DNA from: Desulfurellaceae bacterium
GTDB taxonomy: Bacteria; Desulfobacterota; Binatia; Bin18
Direction: 5' to 3'
Assembly: GCA_021296095.1 (NCBI GenBank)
Contig: JAGWBB010000037.1
Location: 1-64,000, forward strand
DNA: 64,000 nucleotides
A program made the translations under genes and the position numbers. The notes below the pieces were generated by a model. The model was not told where the DNA came from and made no database searches. It was given only the letters and a program-made list of their open reading frames with translations. Positions 16,079-24,902 of this stretch are shown piece after piece. How positions within the stretch are numbered: position 1 is the first letter of the stretch; the number at the start of each line of letters is the position of its first letter.

Positions 16079-17197
16079 ATGCGCGATGGATTCAAAATTG
16101 TCGATACCGATTCGCATATGATGGAACCGACGTGGCTGTGGGACCGGCATATGGAGGACGCCTACAAATCACAGGGGCCCCGGATGGGCGAGGCGCCGGG
16201 ATCGGGCCGCCGGGCCTTTCTGGTTGAGGGCGAGTCCTTCACCCGCGAGAAGGGCAAGTATCCGATGGCGGCCAAGGCATTTCTCAAAGCTGCGACCAAG
16301 GCCATGGACCGCTTTGATAAAGCCCGGCAGACCGAGTTCAGTCCCCAGAGCCGGCTCGACGATATGGACGAACACGGGGTTGACGTGCAGATTCTGTACC
16401 CGACCTATACCGGCCAGATGCTGGGCCGCGAGTTCCGCGATACCAAGCTCCTGGCCGCCTGTGTGCGCGCCTACAACAACTGGGCGACCGACTATACCTC
16501 GCTGGCGCCGGAGCGTCTGCGCTGGGCTGCGGCTCTGCCCATGCAAGATGTCGGGGAGGCGATCACAGAGGCCCACCGGGCCGCCGAAGCCGGCTGTGTC
16601 AGCTACTACATGCGGCCCAATCCGGTCCGAGGCCGGACCCTGTGGCACGAAGACTACCATCCGCTGTGGGCCGAGATCGAGAAGATCGGCAAACCCATCT
16701 CGACCCACGATTCGGCCTCGGCCTCGGTCCCGTCGTTCGGCGACCGGATGGACACCCATACCAGCGGCCATATTCTGTCACACCCGTTTGAGGCCATGGC
16801 GGCCATGGCCGGGCTGATCTGGTTCGGCATCTTTGAGAAGTTCCCGAATCTGAAAGTGATCCATGTCGAGGGAGACGGCGGCTGGACCCCGTACTGGCTC
16901 CAGCGCATGGAGCAGCACTGGAGCTTCAGCGGCAACGCCGAGCACGAGTACCTGACCCGCCGGCCGACCGACTACTTCAAGACCAACGTGTGCGTGGCCT
17001 TCCGGGGCGACGAACCGACCATGAAGGCTGCGGTCGAACTGGTCGGCGACGACAACTTCACCTGGGACTCCGACTACCCGCACCCCGACGGCACCTATCC
17101 GTGGGGTGTCCAAGCCATGCTTGAGCAGCCGATTCCCGAGGTGTCCAAGCGCAAGCTGTTGTGGGACAACGCGGCGCGTATCTTCAATCTGGACTGA
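16079..17197 (+). CDS. Amidohydrolase family 2 metalloenzyme
   Basis: A 372-residue amidohydro_2 enzyme. Strand 1 carries IVDTDSHMMEPTWLWDRHM (DxH), mid-barrel DVQILYPTYTGQMLGREF, a His-bearing segment KPISTHDSASASVPSF, KVIHVEGDGGWTPYWLQRME and the Asp motif NFTWDSDYPHPDG. The closing KRKLLWDNAARIFNL is the family's usual end. ATG 16079 has CGGAGGAAC upstream. It resembles the gene at 37756 (DSHMMEP.DLW) more than its neighbour at 14429. A clear rho-independent terminator follows 30 bases downstream. The substrate is unknown; relatives act on carboxylated aromatics or lactones. Confidence 0.85.
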   Translation: MRDGFKIVDTDSHMMEPTWLWDRHMEDAYKSQGPRMGEAPGSGRRAFLVEGESFTREKGKYPMAAKAFLKAATKAMDRFDKARQTEFSPQSRLDDMDEHGVDVQILYPTYTGQMLGREFRDTKLLAACVRAYNNWATDYTSLAPERLRWAAALPMQDVGEAITEAHRAAEAGCVSYYMRPNPVRGRTLWHEDYHPLWAEIEKIGKPISTHDSASASVPSFGDRMDTHTSGHILSHPFEAMAAMAGLIWFGIFEKFPNLKVIHVEGDGGWTPYWLQRMEQHWSFSGNAEHEYLTRRPTDYFKTNVCVAFRGDEPTMKAAVELVGDDNFTWDSDYPHPDGTYPWGVQAMLEQPIPEVSKRKLLWDNAARIFNLD

Positions 17198-17226
17198 GCC
17201 GACCGCCGACGCGGTCTCAACCCACT

Positions 17227-17256
17227 CAGGCGCCGCCCGGCGCCTGATTTCTTTTT
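17227..17256 (+). terminator. Rho-independent terminator
   Basis: CAGGCGCC (17227-17234), loop GCCC, GGCGCCTG (17239-17246), followed directly by ATTTCTTTTT. A perfect 8-bp GC-rich stem with a T-run, placed between the amidohydrolase and SDR genes. It suggests the eleven-gene run is at least two transcription units. Confidence 0.82.
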
Positions 17257-17270
17257 GACAGGAGAGCAAC

Positions 17271-18065
17271 ATGAATTTTGACGCAAAGGTCGGTCTGGTC
17301 ACCGGCGCCGCCTCAGGCATTGGTCGTGCTACTGCGCTGGGCTTTGCCCAGCGCGGGGGAACGGTCGTGGTGGCCGATATCAACCCGGAGGGAGCCGAAC
17401 AGGTTGCGGCTGAAATCGGCGCCAGCGGTGGCAAGGCGCTGGCGCTGGTTGCCGACGTGACCACACAGGCCGATATCGACGCCATGATCTCCCGCACCGT
17501 CGGTGAGTTTGGCCGCCTCGATTTTTTGCATAACAACGCCTTTGGCATGCCGGGTGACGACCGCTTTGCGGCCCGGACCGGCGAGCTTGACGATCAGGTC
17601 TGGGATAAGACCCTGGAGCTGGGCCTGACCGCCGTCTTTCAGGCCATGAAGCGCGCCATTCCCGAGATGCGCAAAAACGGCGGCGGCGCGATTGTCAACA
17701 CCGCCTCGATCTCGGGCCTGTACGCCGACTACGGCATTGCCGCCTATAATGCGGCCAAGGCCGGGGTCATCAACCTGACCCGGGTGGTGGCCGTTGAGTA
17801 TGCCCGCAACGGGATTCGGGCCAACTGTGTGTGTCCGGGCGCGATCAACACGCCGCTGATCGCGCCGGCTCTGGAGATCGCCGGCTTTCAGGACAAGTTC
17901 GACGCCGCGATTCCGATCGGCCGGCTGGGCGAGCCCGAAGAAATCGCCAACGTGGTGCTCTTCCTGGCCTCGGATCTGGCCTCGTTTGTGACCGGTTCGG
18001 CCTTTGTCGCCGACGGCGGACAGACCGCCAAAACCGGCAGTCCGTCGTTCCTGGCCGAGGGCTAG
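17271..18065 (+). CDS. SDR family NAD(P)-dependent oxidoreductase
   Basis: A 264-residue classical short-chain dehydrogenase/reductase. The cofactor motif TGAASGIG lies in KVGLVTGAASGIGRATALGF, the structural NNA in FLHNNAFGMPG, the catalytic Ser in NTASISGLYADYG and YxxxK in AAYNAAKAGVINLTR. It reduces or oxidises a hydroxyl/carbonyl pair with NAD(P); the Asp after strand 2 (VVADINPEG) favours NAD(H). ATG 17271 follows ACAGGAGAG. It starts 15 bases after the terminator's T-run. The C-terminus GSAFVADGGQTAKTGS is standard. It may oxidise an alcohol made by a neighbouring hydrolase, but the substrate is unknown. Confidence 0.88.
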   Translation: MNFDAKVGLVTGAASGIGRATALGFAQRGGTVVVADINPEGAEQVAAEIGASGGKALALVADVTTQADIDAMISRTVGEFGRLDFLHNNAFGMPGDDRFAARTGELDDQVWDKTLELGLTAVFQAMKRAIPEMRKNGGGAIVNTASISGLYADYGIAAYNAAKAGVINLTRVVAVEYARNGIRANCVCPGAINTPLIAPALEIAGFQDKFDAAIPIGRLGEPEEIANVVLFLASDLASFVTGSAFVADGGQTAKTGSPSFLAEG

Positions 18066-18142
18066 ACGCGGCTGTGTCAAGCATTGCACTCGCGTCTCAG
18101 TCGGACTATGCTCGGCTCGAATGACGCCACAAGGAGGGAGCT

Positions 18143-19066
18143 ATGGCAGACCTGGAAACCCAGATGCAAGAGGTGATTGACCGCGAGGCGATCCGTAACC
18201 TGCCGCTGCAGTACTGTCACTGCGTGTGGCAAAAGGACCTGGACGGCTACGCCAATCTGTTCACCGAGGACGGTTCGTTCACGATTGACAACCCCGACCT
18301 GCCGGGCGCCCAGGGCCGGGACAATCTGCGCAAAATGATTGCCAGCGGCCTGGACGACATCCAGCCCCGGCCGTTCATTCATAACCACGTGATTGAGCTG
18401 ACCGGCCCGGACAGCGCCACCGGCACCTGCTACGTCGAGGTCCACATGCTGCGCGAGGGCAAGAAGTGGGAGATGCGGGGCTGGTATAACGACGAGTACG
18501 CCAAGGTCGGCGGCGAGTGGAAATTCAAGTCGCGGTCCCGAGAACGAGGGCTAAGAGGGGAGCCGAGTATGGCAAACTCCAGTCTGGAACCCCAGCTGCA
18601 AGAGGTGCTGGATCGTGAAGCGATCCGCACCCTGCCGCAGCGCTACTGCCACTGTGTGTGGCAAAAAGATCTCGACGGCTACGCCGCGCTGTTTACCGAA
18701 GACGGAACCTTCGGCACCGACGATCCCAGCCTGCCCAGGGGCCAGGGCCGCCAGCAGCTGCGCAGTCTGATCGAGGGGGCGCTCAACGACCTGGGCCCCC
18801 GGCCGTTCATTCACAACCACGTGATCGAGCTGACCGGTCCCGACTCGGCCACCGGCACCTGCTACGTCGAGGTCCACCTGCTGAAGGAGGGCAAGAAGTG
18901 GGAGATGCGGGGCTGGTATAACGACGAGTACGCCAAGGTCGGCGGCGAGTGGAAATTCAAGTCGCTTTGGCCCCGAGAACGAGGGCTGAGCCGCGTCCTC
19001 TGTCAACCACAAGAAGATCGCAGGCGTCACGCGCAGCCAGGGAGGCACCATGGCCCGACCGTTTGA
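18143..19066 (+). CDS. Tandem SnoaL-like (NTF2-fold) double-domain protein
   Basis: One 307-residue frame holding two near-identical SnoaL-like domains: residues about 1-135 and 143-278. Shared blocks include YCHCVWQKDLDGYA, RPFIHNHVIELTGPDSATGT and KKWEMRGWYNDEYAKVGGEW. The second copy has its own ATG (18569) with GAGGGGAG upstream, so this was probably two genes. In both copies the +1 frame after the conserved EWKFKS runs into a stop (TAA 18552-18554 and TGA 18987-18989) via the same PENEG, which suggests each gene once ended there. The last 30 residues of the fused frame are low-quality and overlap the HyuB start. SnoaL-like proteins are often small isomerases, dehydratases or hydroxylases. 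ATG 18143 has AAGGAGGG. Confidence 0.72.
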   Translation: MADLETQMQEVIDREAIRNLPLQYCHCVWQKDLDGYANLFTEDGSFTIDNPDLPGAQGRDNLRKMIASGLDDIQPRPFIHNHVIELTGPDSATGTCYVEVHMLREGKKWEMRGWYNDEYAKVGGEWKFKSRSRERGLRGEPSMANSSLEPQLQEVLDREAIRTLPQRYCHCVWQKDLDGYAALFTEDGTFGTDDPSLPRGQGRQQLRSLIEGALNDLGPRPFIHNHVIELTGPDSATGTCYVEVHLLKEGKKWEMRGWYNDEYAKVGGEWKFKSLWPRERGLSRVLCQPQEDRRRHAQPGRHHGPTV

Positions 19067-20789
19067 TCCCATCCTCGTCGAAGTCATCCGCAACCAGATC
19101 GCGGCAATCACCGAGGAGATGACCCTGACCGTGTACCGGACCGGGCGTTCCGGCATGTGCAAGGTCGGTGATTTCGCTACCGCGGTGTGCGACCGCCACG
19201 GCCGGGTCGTGGGTGAGGGCGGCTCGCCGTACCAGATGTGTGTCTTCATCGACACCATGGACAATGTGCTGGCCAAGCACGGCGACGATCTCAAACCCGG
19301 CGATATCATCATTGCCAACGACCCCTACTGTGGCATTTCCCACATGCCCGATATCACCCTGATTGCGCCGGCCTTCTGGCAGGGTGAGCTGGCCGGCTTC
19401 CTGATCTCCTACTCGCACCACACCGATGTGGGCGGCCGCTTTGCCGGCGGCATCTCCAGCCTGTGCCAGTCGAGCTTTGAGGAGGGCGTGCGGATTCCGA
19501 TGCTCAAGCTGTACGACGCCGGCCAGCGCAACGATGTTCTGCTGGATCTGATCGTGGCCAATGTGCGCACGCCCGAGGAGTGGGTTGGCGACGTTGACGC
19601 CAAGGTGGCCAGCTGCTGGAAGGGCCAGGAGCAGCTGACCAAACTGATCGACAAGTACGGCTTCGAGCAGCTGAACGCCACCTGTGACCACCTGGTCGAG
19701 TATGCCGAGCAGACCACCCGCCAGGCCATCAGCCAGATCCCGTCGGGCGAGTACCGGGAAGAGATGCTGTTTGTTGACGAGAACGAGGTCACCGGCGGGC
19801 CGGTTCCGCTCGACGTCATCGTCCGCATCGAGGGCGACCGGGCCACGCTCGATCTGTCGTCCAGCCCACCCCAGGTCAACGCCTCGATCAACGCCCCGCT
19901 GGTATCGACCAAGGCCGTCACCCGGGCGCCCTTCAAGTCGCTGCTGCCGACCGATGTGATTGTCAACCACGGCTTTGCCCGGCCGATTGATATCATTGTG
20001 CCCGAGGGGACGCTGCTCAACCCGCGCTATCCGGCGGCGGTCGGTGGCCGGGCCTCGCTGATGATGTCGCTCAGCAACATGGTCTACCGGGCGATTGCCA
20101 AGGCGCTGCCCGGTCGGCTCGGCGGGGTCGGCGAGGGCGCCGACATGCTCCATTTCAACGCCCACAGCAACGGCAAGTACCAGTCCTTCATGGACGTATT
20201 TTTCGGTGGCTGGGGCGGCCGTCCGCAGGCCGACGGGGTGGACGGTGCCTCACCGCTGGTGATGGGCGGCGGCTATGGCTCGATGCCGGCCGAGCTGCTC
20301 GAACGGGAGTATCCGGTCACGATCGAGGGCTTTGGTTTTGTGCCCGATACCGAGGGGGCGGGCCGCCACCGCGGCTCGGTGTCGGTCTACCGCGAGTGGC
20401 GTTTCCGCAAGCCGGCCGAGGTCTTGCTGCGGACCGTCGGCCTGCGCGGTTCGGAGGGCCTCGACGGCGGCGGACAGGGCGGCGACGCGGTCAACATCCA
20501 CACCTCGGACGGCCAGCAGACCGTGCTGACCCCCCAGGCCCACGTCCACCTCCAGGTCCAGCCCGGCGACCGGGTCTACCACAAGGTCCACGGTTCGGGC
20601 GGCTATGGCGATCCCTTTGAGCGTGACGTGGAGGCGGTCAGGCTCGACGTGCTTGAGGGCAAGGTCTCGGTCGAGCGCGCCCGCACGGTGTACGGGGTGG
20701 TGATCGACCCCGACAGCCTGAGCGTCGATGAGGCAGGCACGCTGGAGCTGCGGGGCGGTAGACAGCGTCTGGCGGCGGTGGCGGATTAG
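19050..20789 (+). CDS. Hydantoinase B/oxoprolinase family protein (HyuB)
   Basis: A 579-residue HyuB-type subunit. It opens FDPILVEVIRNQIAAITEEM, has GDIIIANDPYCGISHMPDIT and the His-rich FLISYSHHTDVGG, and closes with VHGSGGYGDPFERDVEAV and RARTVYGVVIDPDSLSVDEA, all family hallmarks. With HyuA it forms ATP-dependent hydantoinases, 5-oxoprolinases, or carboxylases such as acetone and acetophenone carboxylase. ATG 19050 follows AGGGAGG. HyuA starts 17 bases downstream, so the pair is almost certainly one complex. In this locus the order is B then A; in the second locus at 48-53 kb it is A then B. No small gamma subunit of the carboxylases is evident nearby, which slightly favours a hydantoinase-like role. 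Confidence 0.88.
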   Translation: MARPFDPILVEVIRNQIAAITEEMTLTVYRTGRSGMCKVGDFATAVCDRHGRVVGEGGSPYQMCVFIDTMDNVLAKHGDDLKPGDIIIANDPYCGISHMPDITLIAPAFWQGELAGFLISYSHHTDVGGRFAGGISSLCQSSFEEGVRIPMLKLYDAGQRNDVLLDLIVANVRTPEEWVGDVDAKVASCWKGQEQLTKLIDKYGFEQLNATCDHLVEYAEQTTRQAISQIPSGEYREEMLFVDENEVTGGPVPLDVIVRIEGDRATLDLSSSPPQVNASINAPLVSTKAVTRAPFKSLLPTDVIVNHGFARPIDIIVPEGTLLNPRYPAAVGGRASLMMSLSNMVYRAIAKALPGRLGGVGEGADMLHFNAHSNGKYQSFMDVFFGGWGGRPQADGVDGASPLVMGGGYGSMPAELLEREYPVTIEGFGFVPDTEGAGRHRGSVSVYREWRFRKPAEVLLRTVGLRGSEGLDGGGQGGDAVNIHTSDGQQTVLTPQAHVHLQVQPGDRVYHKVHGSGGYGDPFERDVEAVRLDVLEGKVSVERARTVYGVVIDPDSLSVDEAGTLELRGGRQRLAAVAD

Positions 20790-20805
20790 GGCGGGAGACA
20801 CGCGC

Positions 20806-22869
20806 ATGCGGGTGGGGTTTGATATCGGCGGGACGTTTACCGATGTGATCGTGCTGGGCGATGACGGTCGGATCGACACGGCCAAGGTCCTGTCCCTGCT
20901 CGACCGGATCGGCGAGGACATCGTCGGTCATATTCGTCAGGTTGGTTCGTCGGAGCAGATCGCCAATTTTGTCCACGGCACGACCATCGCGTCGAACGCC
21001 GTGATCGAGGGCACGACCGCGCCGACCGGTTATATCACCACCCGCGGTTTCCGCGACGACCTGGAGATGCGGGGCGAACGGCGGCCCAATTTGCAAGACC
21101 CCAACTGGGTCAGGGGCCGTCCGCTGGTGCCGCGCCAGCTGCGCCTGGAGCTGAGCGAACGGGTTCTGGGCGACGGAACGGTCGAGCGCTCGCTGGATGC
21201 CGAAGAAGCCCGTCAGGCCATTCGCAGTCTTGCCGCCCAGCGGGTGCAGGCCATTGCCGTGTGTCTGATCAACTCCTACCTCAACCCGGCCCACGAGCAG
21301 GAGGTGGCGCGGCTGATTGCGGATGAGCTCGGCTCCGGGGCGGTGGTGTGTATTTCGTCCGATATCTATCCCCAGATCCGAGAGTATGAGCGGGCCAGCA
21401 CGACTGTCATCAACGCCTCGCTGATTCCGGTCGTGGACCGCTATCTGGACCGGCTCGAACACCACCTGTCAGCCTACAGCGAGCGGCTGCTGGTCATGCA
21501 GTCCAACGGCGGGATCATGTCGGCCGAGCTGGCCCGCAACAAGCCGGCCTTTATGATCGAATCCGGGCCGGCGGCCGGAGTCCTGGCTGCGGCTCGGCTG
21601 GGCCAGGAGACCGGTCTGGACAAGGTCTTGTCGTTCGATATGGGCGGCACCACGGCCAAGGCGTGTCTGATTGAAGACGGGCTGCCGGCCGAGCGGGCCG
21701 CCGGTGAAATCGGTGGGGCGGCCAACGTCACCACCCACCAGTTCTACAAGGGCGGCCATGCCCTGCGCGTGCCCTCGCTCGACATCGTCGAGGTCGGGGC
21801 CGGCGGCGGCAGCATTGCCTGGATCGACGCCAGCGGGGCGCTGCGGGTCGGACCCCACAGCGCCGGGGCCGAGCCCGGACCGGTGTGTTACGGCCGGGGC
21901 GGCAGCAAACCGACGGTGACGGACGCCAACGTAGTCAACGGCTATATCAATCCCGAGGCGATTGCCAACACAACGATGCGGATCGACTATGACGCGGCCT
22001 GGCGGGCGATCAAGGACCAGATCGCCGACCCGCTGGGGCTGGACACCCGCGAGGCAGCCTACGGGATCAGTCAGATCGCCAACTCGGCCATGATGCGCGC
22101 CCTGCGGGCGGTCTCGACCGAGCGCGGACGCGATCCGCGCGACTTTACCCTGGTGTCTTTTGGCGGCTCGGGGCCGGTTCACGCCGCCGCCCTGGCCGAC
22201 GATATCGAGATCGGCAAAGTCCTGGTGCCGGTCTTTCCCGGCGTGTTCAGCGCCCTGGGGCTGTTGCTGGCCGACTACCGCCACGACTATATCCGCAGCG
22301 TGGTGACGCCGCTGGCCGCGATCCGGCCCGGGCGGATCCAGGAGTTGTACGCCGACATGCAGGCCGAGGCCCGGGAGCTGATGCAGGCCGAGGGCATTGA
22401 CGTCGAGCTGATTCGCTTCGAGCCGTATGTTGATATGAAGTACGACTATCAACTCCAGGACTTGAGCATTCCGTGTCCGGACAACGCTGATGCCGCCGAG
22501 CTGCCGGACACACTCGCCCAGGGCTTTCAGGCTGCTCACGAACAGGCGTTCGGCTATACCACCGGCGATCCGATTGAACTGGTCAGCCTGCGCCTGCGCG
22601 CCCTGGCGACGGTTGGGGATATTCGTTTTCGAGACCTGGGGATGCGGATTGGGGCGTCGTCCGGCGCCAACGGTCACAAGCCCCGGGCGGCTTTCTTCGG
22701 CCCGCAGCACGGTCTGCTACAGACGCCGGTATGTCGCCGTAGCGATATTGCCGACCCACAGCCCGGGCCGCTCATTGTTGAAGAGCCCGACACCACCGTC
22801 CTGGTTCCGCCGGACTGGCAGATCAGCCGCGATGCCTTCGGCAGCCTGGTGCTGACCAAGGCCGCCTGA
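20806..22869 (+). CDS. Hydantoinase A/oxoprolinase family protein (HyuA)
   Basis: A 687-residue HyuA subunit with an actin-like ATPase fold. The phosphate-1 motif is VGFDIGGTFTDVIVLGDDG, followed by FVHGTTIASNAVIEGTTAP, the second phosphate motif LSFDMGGTTAKACLIEDG, and VGPHSAGAEPGPVCYGRGG. It phosphorylates the carbonyl of the substrate before ring opening or carboxylation by HyuB. The start at ATG 20806 places the phosphate motif at residue 3, as in relatives, and has GGGAG upstream; a longer frame exists but lacks support. It overlaps nothing and is followed after 39 bases by the copper amine oxidase. Confidence 0.88.
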   Translation: MRVGFDIGGTFTDVIVLGDDGRIDTAKVLSLLDRIGEDIVGHIRQVGSSEQIANFVHGTTIASNAVIEGTTAPTGYITTRGFRDDLEMRGERRPNLQDPNWVRGRPLVPRQLRLELSERVLGDGTVERSLDAEEARQAIRSLAAQRVQAIAVCLINSYLNPAHEQEVARLIADELGSGAVVCISSDIYPQIREYERASTTVINASLIPVVDRYLDRLEHHLSAYSERLLVMQSNGGIMSAELARNKPAFMIESGPAAGVLAAARLGQETGLDKVLSFDMGGTTAKACLIEDGLPAERAAGEIGGAANVTTHQFYKGGHALRVPSLDIVEVGAGGGSIAWIDASGALRVGPHSAGAEPGPVCYGRGGSKPTVTDANVVNGYINPEAIANTTMRIDYDAAWRAIKDQIADPLGLDTREAAYGISQIANSAMMRALRAVSTERGRDPRDFTLVSFGGSGPVHAAALADDIEIGKVLVPVFPGVFSALGLLLADYRHDYIRSVVTPLAAIRPGRIQELYADMQAEARELMQAEGIDVELIRFEPYVDMKYDYQLQDLSIPCPDNADAAELPDTLAQGFQAAHEQAFGYTTGDPIELVSLRLRALATVGDIRFRDLGMRIGASSGANGHKPRAAFFGPQHGLLQTPVCRRSDIADPQPGPLIVEEPDTTVLVPPDWQISRDAFGSLVLTKAA

Positions 22870-22908
22870 GGGGTTTGCCACAACACGACATGTGGAGGAG
22901 AAACTGCG

Positions 22909-24870
22909 ATGTCTGAGACGCTCAGCCAAAATGCGACGGATTCGGCGCCGCCCGTGCGCACGACCGTCCCAAGCCCGGTGCCCCATCCCCTGCATCCCCT
23001 CACCCGCGCCGAGATCGAACGCGGCGTGGCGACCCTGTCCGAGTCGGGGGCGTGCCACGGGCGGCTTGCCTTTTCCAGCGTCAGTCTGCTCGAGCCGGCC
23101 AAGGCTGCGGTCAAGAACTTTGCGCCGGGTCAGCCGCTCACCCGCGTGCTGCGTTTTCTGGGCGTGGACGGACAGGGCAGCTTTGACGCGCGGGTGAACG
23201 TCAGCACCGGCGAGCTGCTCGAAGTCCGCCGTCAGGCCGGTGTGCAGGCACCGCTCAGCGGCCGGGACTTTATCCGGGCGATAAAAATCACCAAGGCCGA
23301 CCCGGCCTGGCAGCGAGCTGTTCGCAAACGTGGGATTGACGATTTTGAGCAGATCCAGATCGACATGTGGCCGGGCAGCGGTCCGGCGGTCAACGGCGCC
23401 GACCCCGGCCATAGGCTGGTTCGTGCGATTGCCTTTGTCCGCCAGGATAAGACCGACAACGGCTACGCCCGGCCGCTGCACGGTATTATCGCCCACCTCG
23501 ATCTGACCGAAGGCCGGGTGGTGCATGTCGAAGACCACGGGGTGAGGACGATTCCGCCCGAGAGCGGCCGCTATGAGCCGGAGCACCAGCCCGGGCTGCG
23601 CACCGACCTCAAGCCGCTCGACATCAGCCAGCCCGAGGGACCGGGCTTTCGTATCGACGGCTATGCCGTGAGTTGGCAGAAATGGTCCTTCCGGGTCGGT
23701 ATGCACCCCCAGCACGGCCTGGTTCTGCACGAGCTGTGTTACGAGGATGGCGGGCAGAAACGCCCCATCCTGTACCGGGCTGCGCTGGCCGACATGGTCG
23801 TGCCCTATGGCGACAGCGACCCGATGCACTCCTGGAAACACGTTCTTGACGCCAGCGAAGCCTCAATCGGCAATCTGGCCAACTCGCTCAAGCTGGGCTG
23901 CGACTGTCTGGGAGAGATTCGCTACCTGGACATCAACACCGTGGCGTATGACGGCTCGGCCGTCACGGTCGAGAACGCGGTGTGCATCCACGAGGAAGAC
24001 TACGGGGTGTTGTGGAAGCATATGGATATCCACTCCGCCCCGGCTTTCCACACCGAGGTTCGCCGCTCGCGGCGGCTGGTGGTGAGTTCCTTTTTCACCG
24101 TCGGCAACTACGAGTACGGCTTCTACTGGTATCTGTACCTGGACGGAACGATTCAGATGGAGGTCAAACTGACCGGTATCGTTGGCGTGAGCGCGGTCGA
24201 GACCGGGGCCGAGAAGCCCGAGTTTGCGCCGCTGATCGCCCCCAACCTGGCCTCGCCCATCCACCAGCACCTGTTCTGCTTCCGGCTCGACTTTGATCTC
24301 GACGGGGAAGACAACGCGGTCTACGAGGTAGACGTCGAGCCGCTGCCGCTTGGGCCGACCAACCCCCACGGCACCCAGTTCCACGCCCGCAGCACCCTCC
24401 TGGGCTCGGAAACCGAAGCCCGCCGGGACTGCGCGCCACACAAAAGTCGAAGCTGGAAAGTGGTCAATCCGCAGCGCCTCAACCGGCTGGGCGTCCCGGT
24501 CGGCTACAAGCTGCTGGCCGGCGCGACCCCGACCCTGTTTGCCGACCCGGACTCCTACGTCGGACGGCGGGCCGGGTTTGCCCGGCATAACCTGTGGGTG
24601 ACTGCCTTTGACGCCGAGGAACTGAGTGCGGCCGGTGATATGAGCCTGCAAAGCCCGGGCGACGATGGGCTGCCGGCCTACTCGCGCGGGCGTGATATCG
24701 ACAACACCGACCTTGTGGTGTGGCACACCTTCGGGCTGACCCATGTCCCCCGGCCCGAGGACTGGCCGGTGATGCCGGTCGAGTACAGCGGCTTCAGCCT
24801 GATGCCGGTTGGATTCTTTGAACGCAACCCGGCCCTCGACCTGCCGCCGAGCAAGCACCACTGTTCGTGA
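22909..24870 (+). CDS. Copper-containing primary amine oxidase
   Basis: A 653-residue copper amine oxidase. The topaquinone precursor tyrosine is residue 401 in FTVGNYEYGFYWYLYLDG. The catalytic-base region is YGDSDPMHSWKHVLDASE. The copper His pair lies in SPIHQHLFCFRLDFD and the third His in FGLTHVPRPEDWPVMP. The tail GFFERNPALDLPPS is also typical. The enzyme oxidises primary amines to aldehydes with release of ammonia and hydrogen peroxide. There is no signal peptide (MSETLSQNATDSAPP), so it is probably cytoplasmic, as in actinobacterial and arthrobacter-type enzymes. ATG 22909 follows GTGGAGGAG. It ends the 12.2-24.9 kb run, next to HyuBA, which suggests a nitrogen-containing substrate for the cluster. 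Confidence 0.92.
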   Translation: MSETLSQNATDSAPPVRTTVPSPVPHPLHPLTRAEIERGVATLSESGACHGRLAFSSVSLLEPAKAAVKNFAPGQPLTRVLRFLGVDGQGSFDARVNVSTGELLEVRRQAGVQAPLSGRDFIRAIKITKADPAWQRAVRKRGIDDFEQIQIDMWPGSGPAVNGADPGHRLVRAIAFVRQDKTDNGYARPLHGIIAHLDLTEGRVVHVEDHGVRTIPPESGRYEPEHQPGLRTDLKPLDISQPEGPGFRIDGYAVSWQKWSFRVGMHPQHGLVLHELCYEDGGQKRPILYRAALADMVVPYGDSDPMHSWKHVLDASEASIGNLANSLKLGCDCLGEIRYLDINTVAYDGSAVTVENAVCIHEEDYGVLWKHMDIHSAPAFHTEVRRSRRLVVSSFFTVGNYEYGFYWYLYLDGTIQMEVKLTGIVGVSAVETGAEKPEFAPLIAPNLASPIHQHLFCFRLDFDLDGEDNAVYEVDVEPLPLGPTNPHGTQFHARSTLLGSETEARRDCAPHKSRSWKVVNPQRLNRLGVPVGYKLLAGATPTLFADPDSYVGRRAGFARHNLWVTAFDAEELSAAGDMSLQSPGDDGLPAYSRGRDIDNTDLVVWHTFGLTHVPRPEDWPVMPVEYSGFSLMPVGFFERNPALDLPPSKHHCS

Positions 24871-24874
24871 CGGG

Positions 24875-24902
24875 GGAGGGGTGAGCGCCCCTCCTGTTTC
24901 TT
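24875..24902 (+). terminator. Terminator hairpin between convergent genes
   Basis: GGAGGGG, loop TGAGCG, CCCCTCC (24875-24894), followed by TGTTTCTT. It lies just after the amine oxidase stop and at the end of the convergent serine hydrolase gene, so it may act in both directions. Confidence 0.65.
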
